64,000 nt of DNA, taken from Candidatus Edwardsbacteria bacterium RifOxyA12_full_54_48 (lineage in GTDB: Bacteria; Edwardsbacteria; AC1; EtOH8). Location: contig MFFN01000004.1 in NCBI GenBank assembly GCA_001777915.1, forward strand, positions 743,744 to 807,743. The letters are read 5' to 3'. The notes under the pieces are model-generated. The model did not search any database. It was not told the origin of the DNA and worked only from the letters and a program-made list of their open reading frames with translations. A program made the translations under genes and the position numbers. Positions 1-8,181 of the stretch are shown piece by piece; the stretch's first letter is position 1; every line of letters begins with the position of its first letter.

Positions 1-51
1 GCCGACCGGCGCAGCCTGGAAAGAAGAAGCACCGAACGGCGTAAAGCGTAA
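1..51 (+). CDS. C-terminal end of an upstream gene (partial)
   Basis: Frame 1 is open from the window edge and ends at TAA 49-51. The visible tail is 16 residues and very arginine-rich (two RRS/RRK-type clusters: DRRS, ERRST, ERRKA). Basic tails of this kind occur at the ends of PilZ-type and DNA- or membrane-associated proteins, but nothing here identifies the product. It lies 21 bp before the next gene on the same strand, so the two are probably co-transcribed. Confidence 0.55.
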   Translation, partial: ADRRSLERRSTERRKA

Positions 52-72
52 AACCAAAACCAGAGGTCCATC

Positions 73-471
73 ATGCAGGAAAGAAAACTGGTCGCGCGGT
101 ACCTTGACGGACGGATAGTAAAAGGCCACACCCTGGACTTTTCGATGAACAAGGATGCCTTCCATCTTTCCTCTAACGGTGTGCCTCCCTCCTCGTCCGA
201 AGTCCGGATCGAGCAGCTTAAGGCGGTGTTCTTTGTCAAGGATTTCATGGGAAATCGCGAGTACGACGAGAGGCGTGATTTTGACGGCAGCTATCCGGTG
301 AATTGTAAAAAGGTGGAGGTCACTTTCTTCGACGGGGAGAAGCTGACCGGCGTTACCGAGATGTACATGCCCAACCGGAAGGGTTTTTTCCTTTTTCCGG
401 CCGACAAGAAGTCCAATACCGAAAAAGTTTTCGTGGTCAACAAAGCGGTCCAGGAGGTCAAATTTTTATAA
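73..471 (+). CDS. Conserved hypothetical protein, DUF6982-like
   Basis: 132 aa, no signal peptide and no membrane segment, so probably cytoplasmic. It reads as two similar beta-rich halves: one starting VARYLDGRIVKGHT and followed by LKAVFFVKDFMGN, and one with VTFFDGEKLTG followed by GFFLFPADKKSN and a final hydrophobic strand. This pattern matches, from memory, a small domain of unknown function often found alone or near PilZ/HD-GYP signalling proteins. The upstream tail and this gene are only 21 bp apart. No catalytic motif is visible; the family name is a recollection and the function is unknown. Confidence 0.75.
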   Translation: MQERKLVARYLDGRIVKGHTLDFSMNKDAFHLSSNGVPPSSSEVRIEQLKAVFFVKDFMGNREYDERRDFDGSYPVNCKKVEVTFFDGEKLTGVTEMYMPNRKGFFLFPADKKSNTEKVFVVNKAVQEVKFL

Positions 472-499
472 TGCAAAAATGCTTACTTAAAAGGATGAT

Positions 500-979
500 A
501 TGAAAAAAACGATTGCCGTTGTCATGTTGGCGCTGGGCGTTTCCCTGGCCCAGGCCAACGGGCCGGTCAAGGAAGGCGGCGATTTCGGACTGGGGCTGAT
601 AGCCGGGGAGCCTACCGGTATATCCTGGAAACTGTGGAGCGGAAAAGAAAGGGCCTGGGATGGGGCGGTGGCCTGGTCCTTCATAGATGAAGGCTATCTG
701 CGACTTCATGCCGATTATTTATGGCATGATTTTCAGCTGATAGAGGTGGAGCGGGGGCAACTTCCGGTATATTTCGGGATCGGCGGCACTCTGTGGTCCG
801 GCCAGAGGGCTCATTATGAGAAACACTTCAACCTGGGGGTCAGAGGGGTGGTGGGCCTGGAATATATATTTCCCCAGGCTCCGGTGGATATCTTCCTGGA
901 ATTGGCCCCCACCGTAGGGCTGGTTCCCGAAACCGGCTTCGACGTCCAGGGCGGAATAGGTCTCAGATTTTTCTTTTAA
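500..979 (+). CDS. Small outer-membrane beta-barrel protein
   Basis: 159 aa. Residues 1-20 form a Sec signal peptide (MKK, hydrophobic core, probable cleavage after AQA). The mature part alternates polar and aromatic residues in short strands (GDFGLGLIAG, GISWKLW, LHADYLWHDF, YFGIGGTLW, LGVRGVVGLEYIF) and ends in LRFFF, a classical C-terminal beta-signal for BAM-dependent insertion. The size fits an eight-stranded barrel. AAAAGGA lies 5-11 bases before the ATG. The function is not evident; similar short barrels are annotated as hypothetical outer-membrane proteins. Confidence 0.75.
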   Translation: MKKTIAVVMLALGVSLAQANGPVKEGGDFGLGLIAGEPTGISWKLWSGKERAWDGAVAWSFIDEGYLRLHADYLWHDFQLIEVERGQLPVYFGIGGTLWSGQRAHYEKHFNLGVRGVVGLEYIFPQAPVDIFLELAPTVGLVPETGFDVQGGIGLRFFF

Positions 980-1008
980 CAATCGCCGGCAAAGCTGCAT
1001 CAATATAC

Positions 1009-1037
1009 TTGACATCTAGCAGATTATTTGCTAAACT
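1009..1037 (+). promoter_or_regulatory. Sigma-70-type promoter for tRNA-Ala
   Basis: TTGACA at 1009-1014 and TAAACT at 1032-1037 with a 17-base spacer. The predicted start near 1044 gives about a 50-nt leader to the tRNA at 1095. Both hexamers are the same as those in front of the GH18 gene at 10059. Confidence 0.75.
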
Positions 1038-1094
1038 TATGGGCGATATGCAGGTGCGGGGCATCTGCTTTTGGTTAGCGGTAAAAACATAAAT

Positions 1095-1172
1095 GGGCCT
1101 GTGGCGCAGTTTTGGTAGCGTGCCTGACTGGCAGTCAGGAGGTCAGGGGTTCGAGCCCCCTCAGGTCCACCA
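1095..1172 (+). tRNA. tRNA-Ala (anticodon GGC)
   Basis: A full cloverleaf can be drawn. Acceptor GGGCCTG pairs with CAGGTCC (1162-1168) and includes the G3:U70 wobble that is the identity element for alanine. The D arm is GCGC/GCGT. Anticodon stem CCTGA/TCAGG encloses loop CTGGCAG (anticodon GGC). The T arm is AGGGG-TTCGAGC-CCCCT. A73 is at 1169 and CCA (1170-1172) is encoded in the DNA. Confidence 0.97.
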
Positions 1173-1254
1173 GATATTAATTAAGATGCTTGCGTAGGCA
1201 ATTGATTTACGGCTGAATTGCCGAAAAACAATTCGGCGAGCGTCGTAAGAGTTG

Positions 1255-1284
1255 AGCACAGGCATACGCTTGTGCTTTATTTTT
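1255..1284 (+). terminator. Intrinsic terminator after tRNA-Ala
   Basis: A 9-bp stem AGCACAGGC / GCTTGTGCT (one G-U pair) with tetraloop ATAC is followed by TTATTTTT. It ends directly at the ribosome-binding site (AGGAGAGG, from 1286) of the next gene. It may therefore stop the tRNA transcript or act as a leader hairpin for that gene. A weaker stem GCTGAATTG/CAATTCGGC lies just upstream (around 1212-1237). Confidence 0.6.
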
Positions 1285-1294
1285 AGGAGAGGTC

Positions 1295-1738
1295 ATGCCT
1301 AAATTTTTAAAGGTGTTGATATTTTTTACCGTGCTCATTCTGCTGTATGCAGCGGTGGCGATCAGCATTCCGTATATCCGTTTCTTCCACATCAAGGACA
1401 AGATGAAGGAAGCCGCCCAGAATGCCATGACCGAAAACGATGACAGCATTGCCCGAGCCCTGGCCGAAAACGCCATGGATGACAAGATCCCCCTGGTGGG
1501 AGACTATTTCTACCAAGTGCAGGATGAGAAGGGAAATAGGGATGTCTACAAACCGGAGACCGAGGAGCAGCAGAGGGAATACCTCGAAGGCGCCCGGGAA
1601 TATTTCCTGCAGAACATCATAAGGACAGAAGGACAGAACTATACCATCTCCATAGATTATACGGTGGAATTGTATTTTCCATTTTATACCCATAGAATTA
1701 GTTTCAGCCATAAGGAATCACAGCCGCTAGTCAGATAA
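1295..1738 (+). CDS. Membrane-anchored hypothetical protein
   Basis: 147 aa with one N-terminal transmembrane helix (residues about 5-27) and a soluble remainder predicted outside the cytoplasm. The layout resembles pseudopilin-like or DUF4845-like small membrane proteins: an N-terminal helix, a charged helix (KDKMKEAAQNAMTEND), then strands near the C terminus (YTISIDYTVELYF). There is no glycine before a prepilin cleavage site, so processing by a prepilin peptidase is not supported. A strong Shine-Dalgarno site (AGGAGAGG) fixes the ATG at 1295. The function is unknown. Confidence 0.65.
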   Translation: MPKFLKVLIFFTVLILLYAAVAISIPYIRFFHIKDKMKEAAQNAMTENDDSIARALAENAMDDKIPLVGDYFYQVQDEKGNRDVYKPETEEQQREYLEGAREYFLQNIIRTEGQNYTISIDYTVELYFPFYTHRISFSHKESQPLVR

Positions 1739-1764
1739 GTATAAATAACAATCTGGGGCGCCAG

Positions 1765-2259
1765 GTGCTGGTGCTCAACCAGAATTATGAACCGCTGCTG
1801 GTCTGTAATGCCAAGCGGGCCTTGGTTCTGTTGTTCCTGGGAAAAGCGGAAGTGGTCGAGAATAGCGATTATTTTGCCGCCAGCATTCGCCGAAGATTCA
1901 TACTGCCCAGCGTCGTCCGGCTGGGCAGTTTCATCCGCAGACCCCGTCTGGAGGTCAAGCTTTCCAAACAGAATATTTTCAGGAGGGATCGCCACGTCTG
2001 CCAGTACTGCGGCACCAGCCAGGGGACGCTTACCATCGATCACCTGGTGCCCAAGAGCCTGGGGGGAGATGACACCTGGGACAATTTGGTGTGCGCCTGC
2101 ACAGTATGCAACAATAAAAAGGCCAACCGCAGCCTGAAACAATCCAGGATGACCCTGATCAAAAAACCCCGCCGGCCCCATTACTTCTCATTTATTCAGT
2201 ATTCGATACATAACCCCGACGATAATTGGAAACCCTACCTGTTTTTAGGAAAGGCCTGA
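1765..2259 (+). CDS. HNH endonuclease family protein
   Basis: 164 aa from a GTG start. The N terminus (VLNQNYEPLLVCNAKRALVLL) is the conserved opening of a widespread stand-alone HNH family. The nuclease core lies at residues about 75-121: Cys79-x2-Cys82, the ID-H93 of the beta-beta-alpha metal finger, N107, and a second pair Cys112-x2-Cys115 followed by NNKKANR. The two CxxC pairs should bind structural zinc, and His93 with the downstream Asn/His positions the catalytic metal. The family is chromosomal and conserved, with no known intron or phage link here. The frame is open upstream and no clear ribosome site fixes the start; GTG was chosen to fit the family N terminus. The stop overlaps the next start (TGATG). 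Confidence 0.88.
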   Translation: MLVLNQNYEPLLVCNAKRALVLLFLGKAEVVENSDYFAASIRRRFILPSVVRLGSFIRRPRLEVKLSKQNIFRRDRHVCQYCGTSQGTLTIDHLVPKSLGGDDTWDNLVCACTVCNNKKANRSLKQSRMTLIKKPRRPHYFSFIQYSIHNPDDNWKPYLFLGKA

Positions 2260-3830
2260 TGACCAGAAAGATTGCATATATATCGGTTCTCATTTTAACC
2301 GGAATCCTTTTTGTATCCGGGGCCTGGGGAGCCAAGACCGCCACCAAGAAGCCGGCCAAAAGGAAGACCTCCAGCGTCTTCTATCTTCCCAAACCCACCG
2401 GAGATGTTCAGGAGGACCTGGATAAATTATTAAGCAAAAAACTAAACCGGGTGGGCCGCTGGGGGGTGGCGGTTATGTCGCTGGATGACGGCTCTCTTAT
2501 CTATCAGCACAATTCCGGATCGCGATTCATTCCGGCATCCAACACCAAGCTGTTCACCACCGCTGCCGCCCTGGAGAAACTGGGCCCGGAATACAGCTAC
2601 CAGACCGAAATATATGCCTGCGGGCCGATAGATTCGACCGGAGTGCTGAACGGCGACCTGCTCATAAAGGGATCCGGCGATCCCACCATCAACGATATCG
2701 CCACCATGGAGGATTGGGCCGACAACATCAAGGCCATGGGAATCACCGAGATATCGGGCGATGTGATTGGAGACAAAGGCGATTTCCTGCCAGAGAAGCT
2801 GGTCTCCATCATTCCCCGCTCGGCCAACAAATTGGTCCGCCCCAAGAAACGCCTGGCTTGGAGGCTTTCCGGCCTCTCCTTCAGGGAGAACGTGGTGGTG
2901 GTGACCCTCAAGGGAGGGAGGATCGGCCAGCCGGTTAATTTCTCCATAGATCCTCCGATGTCGGTCAACATCAAGAATCTCAGCCGGACCATAGCCGGCA
3001 GCTACAGCACCGTGAATAAAAAGGTGAAGAACAAGGACGGCACCTATACCACCAAGAGCCGCCGGGTGTATAACAACGGCAAGGCCTACGCCTCCTTTGA
3101 CGGGGCCACCCTGAAAATAACCGGAAAGCTGGCCGCCGGGGCCTCTAAAAAATTCACCTTCTTCGCCAAGGAGCCGGAGAGCCATTTCGCCAGGATTGTG
3201 GCCCAACTCCTAAAGCAGCGGGATATAGCGATCAAAGGCGATATCAGGGCCAGTCAGGAGCACCCCCCGGTCCGCGAGAACAATACTTCACTGTTGTACG
3301 TTCATTATTCCGAACCCCTTTCAGAGATCATAAAGGTCATCAATAAAAAGAGCCATAATCTTTACGCCGAATCTCTGCTGCAGACCATCGGGGCCGAGGT
3401 GGACGGTGAGGGAAGCCGGAAGAATGGTTCCACGGCCGAGCGGAACATCATCAGTCAGATGGGCCTGGGGGAGGTGGACCTGTTCGACGGCTGCGGGTTG
3501 TCCCGGCAGAACGAGGTATCCCCGCTGCAGGTGGTCAATCTTCTCAAATACATGCATGAACAGCCTTACTGGGACGTGTTTTACAAATCGCTGGCCATCG
3601 GCGGGATAGACGGCACCTTGGTGGGGCGGTTCTCCCAGCCGGATTTCTGCGGGAGGGTATATGCCAAGACCGGATCTATCGGGGGCGTCTCGGCGTTATC
3701 CGGCTACCTGACCGCCAAGAACGGCAAGATGTTCGCTTTCTCCATAATGGTGAATAACACCTATCGCTCAAAACTGGCCAGGCGGATCGAGGATTATATC
3801 TGCAAATTGCTGATAGATAACCTGAGCTGA
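2259..3830 (+). CDS. dacB: D-alanyl-D-alanine carboxypeptidase/endopeptidase (PBP4 family)
   Basis: 523 aa. The ATG at 2259 is preferred over an in-frame start 33 bases upstream, because TTAGGAAAGG precedes it and it gives a clean signal peptide (residues 1-25, ending GAWGA). All three penicillin-binding motifs are present: S94-N-T-K97 with the nucleophilic serine, S365-H-N367, and K470-T-G472. The insert between the first two motifs is typical of the S13/PBP4 family. This periplasmic enzyme trims the terminal D-Ala of peptidoglycan stem peptides and can cut DD-crosslinks. A basic, Lys-rich stretch follows the signal peptide (KTATKKPAKRKTSS). It overlaps the HNH gene by one base. Confidence 0.93.
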   Translation: MTRKIAYISVLILTGILFVSGAWGAKTATKKPAKRKTSSVFYLPKPTGDVQEDLDKLLSKKLNRVGRWGVAVMSLDDGSLIYQHNSGSRFIPASNTKLFTTAAALEKLGPEYSYQTEIYACGPIDSTGVLNGDLLIKGSGDPTINDIATMEDWADNIKAMGITEISGDVIGDKGDFLPEKLVSIIPRSANKLVRPKKRLAWRLSGLSFRENVVVVTLKGGRIGQPVNFSIDPPMSVNIKNLSRTIAGSYSTVNKKVKNKDGTYTTKSRRVYNNGKAYASFDGATLKITGKLAAGASKKFTFFAKEPESHFARIVAQLLKQRDIAIKGDIRASQEHPPVRENNTSLLYVHYSEPLSEIIKVINKKSHNLYAESLLQTIGAEVDGEGSRKNGSTAERNIISQMGLGEVDLFDGCGLSRQNEVSPLQVVNLLKYMHEQPYWDVFYKSLAIGGIDGTLVGRFSQPDFCGRVYAKTGSIGGVSALSGYLTAKNGKMFAFSIMVNNTYRSKLARRIEDYICKLLIDNLS

Positions 3831-3876
3831 TGCTGGCATCCCCTATGCAACAAAAACTTAAAGGGAGGATGGAAAA

Positions 3877-5085
3877 TTGCTGAAAATGTATTTCGACTAC
3901 CGGGATATTTTTCGGGCGGCCAGGCTGGGTCTGTCGCCCAAAAAAATGTGGGTCCTCTTTTGGGGATTGGTGTGGGGTTTTGCCTTCTACGGAATATTTG
4001 GCTATCTGTCACACCTGGCTGCCGGGCGCAGCCTGGCCGATGTCTGGGTGATGTTCGGGCTGGTGCCGGCGAAGCCCTGGCCCGGCTCCGGAGCAATTTC
4101 CTGGGTGCTATGGCTGGCCGGGATGTTGGGCGCCCTGCTGATATACATGATGTCCGCCGCGGTGACTGCCCGCCTGGCGACCGAGCAACTAAAAGGCAAT
4201 GAATTTTACGAAGTAAGAGAGGCGGCCGGTTATCTGAAAGGAGCCTGGAAATCCATCCTGGGCGGCCCGCTGGTCATAATCTCTTTCGTATCGCTGTTGC
4301 TGTTTTTCGGAATACTGTCAGGCTGGTGGGGCCGGATACCGGTGCTAGGCGAATTGACCATCGCTCTATTAAGCCTGCCCATCTACTTGGTGGGTTTGTT
4401 CCTGGTCTTCCTGCTGGCGTCGTTGGCCATAGGATTGTTCTTTTCCCCGGTGATCTCCGGAGCCACCAGGGGCGATGCTTTTGACAATCTTTTTGAGGTG
4501 TTCTCATCCATCACCGCCCAGCCCTGGCGGCTGGTGACGTATACCGGGCTTCTTAAATTGTTGTGCCTTCTGGCGTCGGCGGTCTTTGCCTGGTTTACCA
4601 TCAGCAGCATGGGGATAGCTTACCAGGTCCTTTCCTGGTCGATGGGCGGCAAATTTGCCGATATCGCCCTGGCGGCATTCAACCTGTACACCCCGCCGCT
4701 GGCGACCAATTATGTCATGTTTCTGGGAATGGATAATCCCATGATATCCGGCCTCTCCTCATTCATGACGGCGACCCCGGCGCTTAGCTGGCCCGGCCAG
4801 ACGGCGGCCTTCATCATGGGGATGTCCCTGAACGCCGTCCGGCTGCTGGTCCTGTCTTACCTGCTGAGCGTCTTTGTTACCGGACAGACCATCATCTACG
4901 GGATAATAGTGATGAAGAGGGACCAGCGCGACATTTTCGCCAGGGAGGAAGGAACCCCGGAGGAGACTTGTCAGGCAATAGGTGATAGCGAAAATCAAAC
5001 AGAAGAAGTTGAGCCTCAGATGAATAAGAGACCCCAGAGGGTTTTAAAGAAGATCAAATCTGCTAGCAAGATGAAAAAAAGATAA
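3877..5085 (+). CDS. Multi-pass membrane protein of unknown function
   Basis: 402 aa with about seven hydrophobic segments (roughly residues 22-42, 68-90, 128-150, 160-195, 225-250, 310-340) and a charged, Lys-rich C-terminal tail. The start is taken as TTG 3877 because AAAGGGAGG sits 8 bases upstream; an ATG three codons later is too far from it. There are no transporter motifs that I recognise. The overall pattern is reminiscent of YIP1/DUF975-type integral membrane proteins. It stands between the PBP4 gene and a strong terminator and may share a transcript with the PBP4 gene. Confidence 0.7.
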   Translation: MLKMYFDYRDIFRAARLGLSPKKMWVLFWGLVWGFAFYGIFGYLSHLAAGRSLADVWVMFGLVPAKPWPGSGAISWVLWLAGMLGALLIYMMSAAVTARLATEQLKGNEFYEVREAAGYLKGAWKSILGGPLVIISFVSLLLFFGILSGWWGRIPVLGELTIALLSLPIYLVGLFLVFLLASLAIGLFFSPVISGATRGDAFDNLFEVFSSITAQPWRLVTYTGLLKLLCLLASAVFAWFTISSMGIAYQVLSWSMGGKFADIALAAFNLYTPPLATNYVMFLGMDNPMISGLSSFMTATPALSWPGQTAAFIMGMSLNAVRLLVLSYLLSVFVTGQTIIYGIIVMKRDQRDIFAREEGTPEETCQAIGDSENQTEEVEPQMNKRPQRVLKKIKSASKMKKR

Positions 5086-5093
5086 TAGAAGCC

Positions 5094-5128
5094 AAAAAAA
5101 GAGGCGCCTTTGCAAGGCGCCTCTTTTT
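5094..5128. terminator. Bidirectional intrinsic terminator
   Basis: Stem AAAAAGAGGCGCCTT / AAGGCGCCTCTTTTT with loop TGC. The A-tract on one side and T-tract on the other make it work in both directions. It sits between two convergent genes (stop at 5085 on plus, stop at 5147 on minus). Confidence 0.93.
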
Positions 5129-5146
5129 GATTTTACAGCCAATTGT

Positions 5147-6826
5147 TTACCGGATAGTTATTTTTATTCCGTCAGTTCCTGCCGGCAGCCCATTGATAGA
5201 AACCCGGACCATTATATAGCCGTCGGCTGGCAGTTTTGAGGGCTGCCCGGCATGGAACAGGCCCGAGTTCTGATCGATATTCCCGAATCCGGCCACCGAG
5301 GACTTTGCCTCCCACTCAAAAAACGCCGAACCGCTCAGGTCGTTTCCGTTGGCATCCCTTACTGAGGCGGCAAAGGCGACCTGCTCCCCGCTGTGGATGT
5401 TATATTGGTTGGGCGGGGCGTTGATCTTGACCTGGTAGCTGCTGACGGAGACCGGGGCGATGGCCCGGCCGACTCCGAACTCCTGGGGAAGCTCGGCGAT
5501 GATAAGGCCCGACCTGGCTGCCGCGCCGGCAGTGAACAGACCCTGGGGGGTGATGATGCCGAGGTTCTCCGGCTGCAGTTTCCAGGTGATGCGCTGATCT
5601 CCGGCCGGATTGCCCCGGCTGTCGTTAATGACGGCGGAGAACTGGAGCATCTGCCCCGGCTTCAGGCTGGCCTTGGGTGGGTTTATCCGGATGGTGTTCC
5701 GCCGCTGGTTTTGTATCTTGACCGAGGCGGCATCCCGGCTCCGGTCGAATTCGGCCGGCAGTTGAACCACTATTTTACCGGACAGGGTCCGGTCACCCGC
5801 AGTGAACAGCCCCTGGGGAGTGATCGAACCCAGGCCCTCGGGGATCAACTTCCAGTCCAGGGCGGGCGGGATCACCGGACTTCCGTTCTCGTCCCACACC
5901 TCAACCTCGAATTTAACGCTGGATTTCCCCTCCAGTACCACTTGGCTGGGTTTGATCTTGATCTGATAACGGCTGCTTTTTTCGGAGACTATGACAAAAA
6001 CCCGGTCGCTGCCATAGGCCTGTCCGGAGGCGGCCTCAACCTTGATAACGCCCAGCCCGGCCTTTTCCCCGGCGGTAAAATTGCCGTCCTGGTCGATGGT
6101 CCCCAACTCGGGGGGAGACAGGAGATATCTGATTCTGGCTGGGACGGTTTTGCCTTCGGGATCCTGGACCTGAACGGCCAGCCGGATCCGGTTTTTCGGC
6201 TGCAGCTTGATTCTTTTAGGAGAAACAACCACTGAAAGATCGGAGACTTTTCCGGAAGGGCGGACAGATATCTGAGCCTGCCCCAAGCCATACTTTCCCG
6301 GACCTTTGGCCAGGGCCACGATCCGGCCCTTACCGGCGCCCTCAGCGGTGAAGCTGCCCCGGGCATCTATGGTTCCCAGATCATTGGGGATGACCAGCCA
6401 TTCGGTCTTGATATTTTCATCTGGCATCACAATCCGGGCGGTAAACCTCAGGGTTTCGCCGATCTTGATCTCGGCCCTGGACGGCGATACCGATACAGTA
6501 AGGCGGCCCGGTTTACTTCCCAAAACTTTTATCATGGCGTGTCCCAGCATGGTCCGGCCATCCTTGCTTTTGGCTATGGCCCGTACCATCCCCCGGCCCG
6601 GCTTGCCGGAGGCAGTGAAAAGCCCGCTTTGATCGATATTTCCCAGAGAGGCCGGAATGATCTCCCAGCTTAACGATCCACCGGGCTCCAGGCCCTGGAC
6701 GGTGAAAGCGATGGCAGCATTGACCTGGACCTCTGCCGGATTGGGCCAGACCTGAAGCCCGGCGGCTGGCAGGGCTGCCGATGATATCAGCAGCCAGGGG
6801 ACCAGTAGTAAATGCATCTTTTTCAT
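5147..6826 (-). CDS. Secreted protein with six Ig-like (Big-type) repeats
   Basis: 559 aa. The start is the ATG at 6826-6824, 10 codons inside the longest frame, because GGAGGAACC lies just before it. Residues 1-22 are a signal peptide. The rest is six repeats of about 90 aa, each with a core like LGxI-D/T-xxGxFTAG followed by a G-x-I/V strand: GNIDQSGLFTA, GTIDARGSFTA, GTIDQDGNFTAG, GSITPQGLFTAG, GIITPQGLFTAG and GNIDQNSGLFHAG. These are bacterial Ig-like folds of the kind found in adhesins and cell-surface proteins. No catalytic domain or sorting tail is seen. It overlaps the anti-sigma gene by 4 bases (ATGA), so it is translationally coupled to it and is probably the effector or sensor partner of that sigma system. 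Confidence 0.85.
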   Translation of the reverse strand: MKKMHLLLVPWLLISSAALPAAGLQVWPNPAEVQVNAAIAFTVQGLEPGGSLSWEIIPASLGNIDQSGLFTASGKPGRGMVRAIAKSKDGRTMLGHAMIKVLGSKPGRLTVSVSPSRAEIKIGETLRFTARIVMPDENIKTEWLVIPNDLGTIDARGSFTAEGAGKGRIVALAKGPGKYGLGQAQISVRPSGKVSDLSVVVSPKRIKLQPKNRIRLAVQVQDPEGKTVPARIRYLLSPPELGTIDQDGNFTAGEKAGLGVIKVEAASGQAYGSDRVFVIVSEKSSRYQIKIKPSQVVLEGKSSVKFEVEVWDENGSPVIPPALDWKLIPEGLGSITPQGLFTAGDRTLSGKIVVQLPAEFDRSRDAASVKIQNQRRNTIRINPPKASLKPGQMLQFSAVINDSRGNPAGDQRITWKLQPENLGIITPQGLFTAGAAARSGLIIAELPQEFGVGRAIAPVSVSSYQVKINAPPNQYNIHSGEQVAFAASVRDANGNDLSGSAFFEWEAKSSVAGFGNIDQNSGLFHAGQPSKLPADGYIMVRVSINGLPAGTDGIKITIR

Positions 6827-7521
6827 GATGGTTCCTCCAACAAGTAGAAGCTCCAACTGGCCGTTTGATAGCTTCCGTCAGCCTGCTGCAGCACTACCCT
6901 GACCATATGTTCTCCGGCCACTAGGGATTTGGGGTCATAGGAGATATATTGACTGCTGATGGTCGATCCGGCCGAAACATCGATATCGTCTAGCAGGACC
7001 TGCACCTTTCCCTGATGGTCGGGATACAGCGAGGCCATGATGGTCAGATCCTGGCGCCCGACCACATCCTGGTCGGACGGCCAGACCGGATAGATCTGAG
7101 AAAAAATATTTGATGGTTGATTTTGGGCAGACCCCGGAGTAGGGCTATTGTTGCCCTGGTTCCGGGCAGACGCTGGGCGTTCGGAAAGGTTTATATATTG
7201 AGGGCGATATTCATAACGCATAATCAGGGAGGTGAAAGCCACGATCAGAGCCATGGCCGGGGCGGCCAGGGTCAGCCAGCCGGGCTCCAGCATCCTTTTG
7301 CCGAAGGCTGTCTGCCGTCCCTCCAGCCGGGACAGGGCTTTAGCGCCCAGGTAGGCCGGAAGCTCCGCCTGAGGAAATGTTTTTAGAACCTCGCTCAGGG
7401 CCCTCTGTTCCACCCACCGCCGGGAGCAGTCCGGGCATCGGGCCAGATGTTCCTGCAGTTCCCCGGGCAGCGGAGCCCCGGGATTTTCCCGCAGATGTTC
7501 TTCGATTTTTCGGCAATTCAT
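6823..7521 (-). CDS. Anti-sigma factor with zinc-binding (zf-HC2) domain
   Basis: 232 aa. The N-terminal cytoplasmic part carries the anti-sigma zinc motif: Cys3, then H25-x3-C29-x2-C32 (EHLARCPDC). One transmembrane helix lies at about residues 83-100. The C-terminal 130 residues are outside the membrane and begin with a low-complexity N/Q/P/S linker. They have no recognised enzyme domain but contain Ig-like or PEGA-like strands (ASLYPDHQGKVQVLLDDIDV). The gene starts 1 base after the sigma gene stops and ends overlapping the Ig-repeat gene. In this family the protein holds its ECF sigma factor at the membrane until a signal releases it. Confidence 0.88.
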   Translation of the reverse strand: MNCRKIEEHLRENPGAPLPGELQEHLARCPDCSRRWVEQRALSEVLKTFPQAELPAYLGAKALSRLEGRQTAFGKRMLEPGWLTLAAPAMALIVAFTSLIMRYEYRPQYINLSERPASARNQGNNSPTPGSAQNQPSNIFSQIYPVWPSDQDVVGRQDLTIMASLYPDHQGKVQVLLDDIDVSAGSTISSQYISYDPKSLVAGEHMVRVVLQQADGSYQTASWSFYLLEEPS

Positions 7522-7522
7522 T

Positions 7523-8113
7523 TTATAACGCTCCTGTTTCTGATACGTAACCTTTTAGTTTCTGGGCCAGGATCTTACGGCCCCGCCACAGCCTGGATTT
7601 TACGGTTCCCTCCGAGCAGTTCATTATTTTGGCGATCTGTTCGCAGCTCTGGTCCTGAAAATAATGCAGCACCACGGTCTCTTTAAAATCCTCCGGTAGG
7701 GCGGATACCGCCCGGGCCACCACCTTGGTTCTTTCGCTGCTTTCGGCCGGATCGGCGGCCGTAATATCGGTGGACAACACCTCGCTGGAGACATCCTCGA
7801 AGCCCAGCCAGCTTCTGACCCGCATCTTGCGAGCCTGCCGTCGGTGATGGTTGACGGCGATGCGGTATATCCAGGTGAAGACATCGGAGTCGCCCCGGAA
7901 CTTGTGATATTCACGGTGGGCTATCAAAAGAACGTCCTGCGTCAAATCCTGGGCCCAGTGGAAGTTGCCGGTCAGCCGGAGCATCAGGTTGAACAGCTTC
8001 TGCCCGTATTTATCCAGTACTTCTTCAAATTCCAGCCGCTGTTTTTCAGGCATATTATCGATTATCTGCAGGTTAGAGTAATTTTGTTGCTGAAAAGTTC
8101 CGGAGAATATCAC
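7523..8113 (-). CDS. ECF-type RNA polymerase sigma factor
   Basis: Up to 196 aa; a shorter form starting MPEKQR at 8053 is also possible and neither start has a convincing ribosome site. Region 2 is visible (FNLMLRLTGNFHWAQDLTQDVLL, then VFTWIYRIAVNHHRRQARK for -10 recognition). Region 4 carries the helix-turn-helix (LPEDFKETVVLHYFQDQSCEQIAKIMNCSEGTVKSRL split across the motif). There is no region 3, as expected for group 4. The linker between the two regions (VSSEVLSTDITAADPAESSERT) is long and acidic. It is followed directly by its anti-sigma factor and the Ig-repeat protein. Confidence 0.93.
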   Translation of the reverse strand: MIFSGTFQQQNYSNLQIIDNMPEKQRLEFEEVLDKYGQKLFNLMLRLTGNFHWAQDLTQDVLLIAHREYHKFRGDSDVFTWIYRIAVNHHRRQARKMRVRSWLGFEDVSSEVLSTDITAADPAESSERTKVVARAVSALPEDFKETVVLHYFQDQSCEQIAKIMNCSEGTVKSRLWRGRKILAQKLKGYVSETGAL

Positions 8114-8144
8114 TATCCACCCACGAGGCTAAATCTATAGCGAG

Positions 8145-8180
8145 CAATATGTTAAATATCTTAAGAAATTTAACATATTG
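8145..8180. repeat. Perfect 13-bp inverted repeat in the sigma operon leader
   Basis: CAATATGTTAAAT (8145-8157) and its exact reverse complement (8168-8180) are separated by 10 bases (ATCTTAAGAA). The arms are very AT-rich with no T-tract of terminator type, so it looks more like an operator than a terminator. It lies where the sigma operon transcript should begin. Part of the arm recurs at 34667. Confidence 0.7.
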
Positions 8181-8181
8181 A

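Noticed and set aside
1765-2259. HNH gene as a homing endonuclease or restriction enzyme
   Set aside because: It matches a widespread stand-alone chromosomal family; no intron, intein, methylase or phage genes adjoin it.
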